Shown here: positions 62,382-64,000 of the stretch, piece by piece
Layout: each line of letters opens with the position of its first letter
Position numbering within the stretch: the stretch's first letter is position 1
Origin: Romboutsia weinsteinii
Lineage (GTDB): Bacteria > Bacillota > Clostridia > Peptostreptococcales > Peptostreptococcaceae
DNA: 64,000 nt
Assembly (NCBI RefSeq): GCF_002250835.2
Contig: NZ_NOJY02000004.1
Span: forward strand, 62,001-126,000
Direction: 5' to 3'
Notes under the pieces: model-generated
Seen by the model: the letters and a program-made list of their open reading frames with translations, nothing else
What the model was told of the DNA's origin: nothing
Database searches by the model: none
Position numbers and translations under genes: made by a program

Positions 62382-63353
62382 ATGAAAGAAATAAAGTTTA
62401 CGGATATAAGTGGAATAAAGCTAGGGCATATGCAAGATGTTGAAGCTGGTACAGGGTGTAGTGTTGTTATTTGTGAAAATGGTGCTACGGCTGGAGTAGA
62501 TGTAAGAGGTGGATCTCCAGCAACGAGAGAAACAGACTTATTAAATCCAGTAAATATGATTAATCAAATACATGCAGTAGTATTATCAGGAGGAAGCGCA
62601 TTTGGTCTTGACTCTTGCAGTGGAGTGATGAAATATTTAGAAGAAAATAATATAGGGTTTGATGTAAAAGTAACTAAGGTTCCTATTGTATGTGGAGCAT
62701 GTCTGTTTGATTTAGTAGTAGGTAAACACGATGTAAGGCCTAATCTAGAGATGGGATATGAAGCATGTGAAAATGCAAACAACATAGACTGTCCTAATGG
62801 TAATGTAGGGGCAGGTTGTGGAGCTGCTGTTGGTAAGTACAATGGAATATCAAATGCAATGAAGGGTGGACTTGGAACATATGCGGTTCAAGTAGGAGAA
62901 CTTCAAGTTGGTGCTATTGTAGCTGTAAATTGTTTAGGTGATGTTGTAGACCCGGATGAAAATACAAAAATTATAGCTGGTATGATAGACAATGAAAGTA
63001 ATACGTTTATTGATACGGAAAAATCTATGGTAAACAACTATTATGATAAGACAAATCTATTTTCAGGTAATACAACAATAGGTATAGTAGTAACCAATGC
63101 AAAATTTGATAAGTCAGAAATTACTAAAATAGCATCTATGACTCATAATGGATTTGGTAGAACCATGAGACCAGCACACTCTATATATGATGGTGACACT
63201 ATTTTTTCTTTATCAACAGGTGAAGTAGAGGCAGACTTAAGTGTGGTTGGATTATTATCAGCAAGAGTTATGGAAAGAGCAGTTATAAATGCAGTTAAAT
63301 CTGCAGAATCTGCATATGGCTTAAAGTCATACAAAGAAGTACATAACAAATAG
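62382..63353 (+). CDS. P1 family (DmpA-type) aminopeptidase/amidase
   Basis: 323 residues. VRGGSPATRETDLLNP, VLSGGSAFGLDS and NVGAGCGAAVGK are signatures of the DmpA/ornithine-acetyltransferase-like (P1, DOM) family. These enzymes cleave themselves before a Ser/Thr nucleophile; the likely site is Asn230-Thr231 in SGNTTIGIVV. Substrates range from D-amino-acid peptides and beta-peptides to oligoamides, so the role here is open. GGAGG at ~62371-62375 selects ATG 62382 over the in-frame TTG 62367. Monocistronic. Confidence 0.85.
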   Translation: MKEIKFTDISGIKLGHMQDVEAGTGCSVVICENGATAGVDVRGGSPATRETDLLNPVNMINQIHAVVLSGGSAFGLDSCSGVMKYLEENNIGFDVKVTKVPIVCGACLFDLVVGKHDVRPNLEMGYEACENANNIDCPNGNVGAGCGAAVGKYNGISNAMKGGLGTYAVQVGELQVGAIVAVNCLGDVVDPDENTKIIAGMIDNESNTFIDTEKSMVNNYYDKTNLFSGNTTIGIVVTNAKFDKSEITKIASMTHNGFGRTMRPAHSIYDGDTIFSLSTGEVEADLSVVGLLSARVMERAVINAVKSAESAYGLKSYKEVHNK

Positions 63354-63409
63354 CTTTAATTGACTATAGTGAATAATTATGTTATTATATCAAAATAATA
63401 ATTTAGAAA

Positions 63410-63440
63410 AAGCTCTGAGTATCAAAGATATCCAGAGCTT
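63410..63440 (+). repeat. Imperfect hairpin after the P1 peptidase gene
   Basis: AAGCTCTG...TATC pairs with GATA...CAGAGCTT with a two-base internal mismatch; weak T-tail. Possible terminator. Confidence 0.45.
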
Positions 63441-63504
63441 ATTTAATGCCAGAGGACATTATAAAACGCTGGTATGTAAATGATCAGAAAGTGAGACGAC
63501 AAGT

Positions 63505-64000
63505 ATGAGAAATAATAAGGTATTCAACGGAAAAAGATTAAAAATAGCGAGGTCTTATAGAGGTAAGACTGTAGATATACTAGCTAAAGATATAAATGTA
63601 AATAGAAAAGATATATTAGCATTTGAAGATAATAAATATAGACCAACACCAGAAAACGCTATAAAAATATCAAAAGCACTTAACTTCCCAAAGGAATATT
63701 TCTTTGAGAATGAAGGTACAAGAGTTATAGTTGAAGGTAGTCACTTCAATCCTCAATCAGTACTACCTAGAGTAGAAGAAATATCTTTTAGAGAAAAGAT
63801 TATAATGATTCATAGAATTCACTCATATTTAAATAGATATGTATCATTACCAGAGTTAATATTACCAAAGAAGATGAATAGAAACTCATCAGTAGAAGAA
63901 CTTGCTACGACATTAAGAAACTTCTGGGAGTTAGGCAATGGACCTATAGAAAACTTAGTTGAAGCTGTGGAATCTAATGGGATAATAGTATCTGCTATGA
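63505..64000 (+). CDS. XRE-family regulator, ImmA/IrrE-like paralogue (partial, cut by window end)
   Basis: The first 165 residues are present. FNGKRLKIARSYRGKTVDILAKDI begins (in two blocks) an Xre helix-turn-helix, followed by LNFPKEYFF, SVEELATTLRNFWELGNGPI and LVEAVESNGIIVSAM, aligning closely with the protein at 52656-53792. The frame runs off the edge just before the position of the HExxH motif, so whether this copy keeps the zinc ligands cannot be seen. ATG 63505 has only a weak ribosome site (GTGAG at 63491-63495). Confidence 0.8.
   Translation, partial: MRNNKVFNGKRLKIARSYRGKTVDILAKDINVNRKDILAFEDNKYRPTPENAIKISKALNFPKEYFFENEGTRVIVEGSHFNPQSVLPRVEEISFREKIIMIHRIHSYLNRYVSLPELILPKKMNRNSSVEELATTLRNFWELGNGPIENLVEAVESNGIIVSAM

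Noticed and set aside
1-64000. CRISPR arrays, tRNA/rRNA genes, insertion sequences, prophage or conjugative elements
   Set aside because: No repeat-spacer pattern, no clover-leaf or rRNA sequence, and no transposase, integrase or phage structural gene was seen.

Overview
The window looks like chromosomal DNA of a low-GC, anaerobic, spore-forming Firmicute of the Peptostreptococcaceae (Clostridioides / Paraclostridium / Paeniclostridium / Romboutsia group). The pointers are very AT-rich coding sequence, strong AGGAGG-type ribosome binding sites with several TTG starts, a SpoVB-like flippase, anaerobic sulfite reductase AsrABC followed by a hydrosulfide-type FNT channel, PyrR, T-box and cobalamin RNA regulators, and CcpA sites of the clostridial type. 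Genus-level assignment is inference. No rRNA, tRNA, CRISPR array, insertion sequence or prophage was seen.

Layout. 1-4.9 kb: sialic acid catabolism (end of a probable nanA, Na+ symporter, YhcH, sialate O-acetylesterase-like SGNH hydrolase, ROK kinase, RpiR regulator). 5.0-9.4 kb: Crp-type regulator, then asrABC and an FNT/HSC channel; a perfect CRP-type palindrome lies in front of asrA. 9.6-18.3 kb: membrane-anchored alpha/beta hydrolase, SpoVB-like flippase, ECF sigma/anti-sigma pair, UvsE, MazG-like protein, DbpA-type helicase, RelA/SpoT-domain synthetase. 18.4-24.2 kb: sucrose regulon (scrR, scrA, scrB, scrK, glucose-type IIA) with a CcpA site over the scrA promoter. 24.2-27.0 kb: codBA behind a PyrR attenuator whose alternative hairpins can be read directly.

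27.0-43.8 kb: 5'-truncated rubrerythrin, PIG-L deacetylase, methyltransferase, short SNF2 helicase, two tandem gltS genes with duplicated promoters, ftcD-hutD (histidine-linked), LemA, HD protein, MurJ, ECF S component, AAA ATPase, AbgT transporter and a decayed acetyltransferase. 43.9-52.6 kb: LysM-like secreted protein, T-box/asnS, two alpha/beta hydrolases (one missed by ATG-based calling because it seems to start at CTG), a DUF3006-like small protein, cobalamin riboswitch with btuFCD, Bcp peroxiredoxin and rhodanese. 52.6-64 kb: XRE regulator with a metal-ligand-less ImmA/IrrE-like domain, an acidic protein of unknown function, HAD phosphatase, full-length SNF2 helicase, AlaX-type editing protein, yhdT-panF, a DUF6483-like protein, P1-family peptidase, and the start of a second XRE/ImmA-like paralogue cut by the window edge.

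Most of the window is ordinary metabolism. I did not find a convincing new defence or biosynthetic system. The observations most worth following are the Crp-type regulator and its predicted operator at asr, the dead ImmA/IrrE-like regulator pair, the SNF2 paralogue pair differing by a ~350-residue middle region, the scrA leader with a repeated dodecamer, and the CTG-start hydrolase. Coordinates of starts were moved from the longest open frame wherever the ribosome binding site clearly points to a downstream codon.
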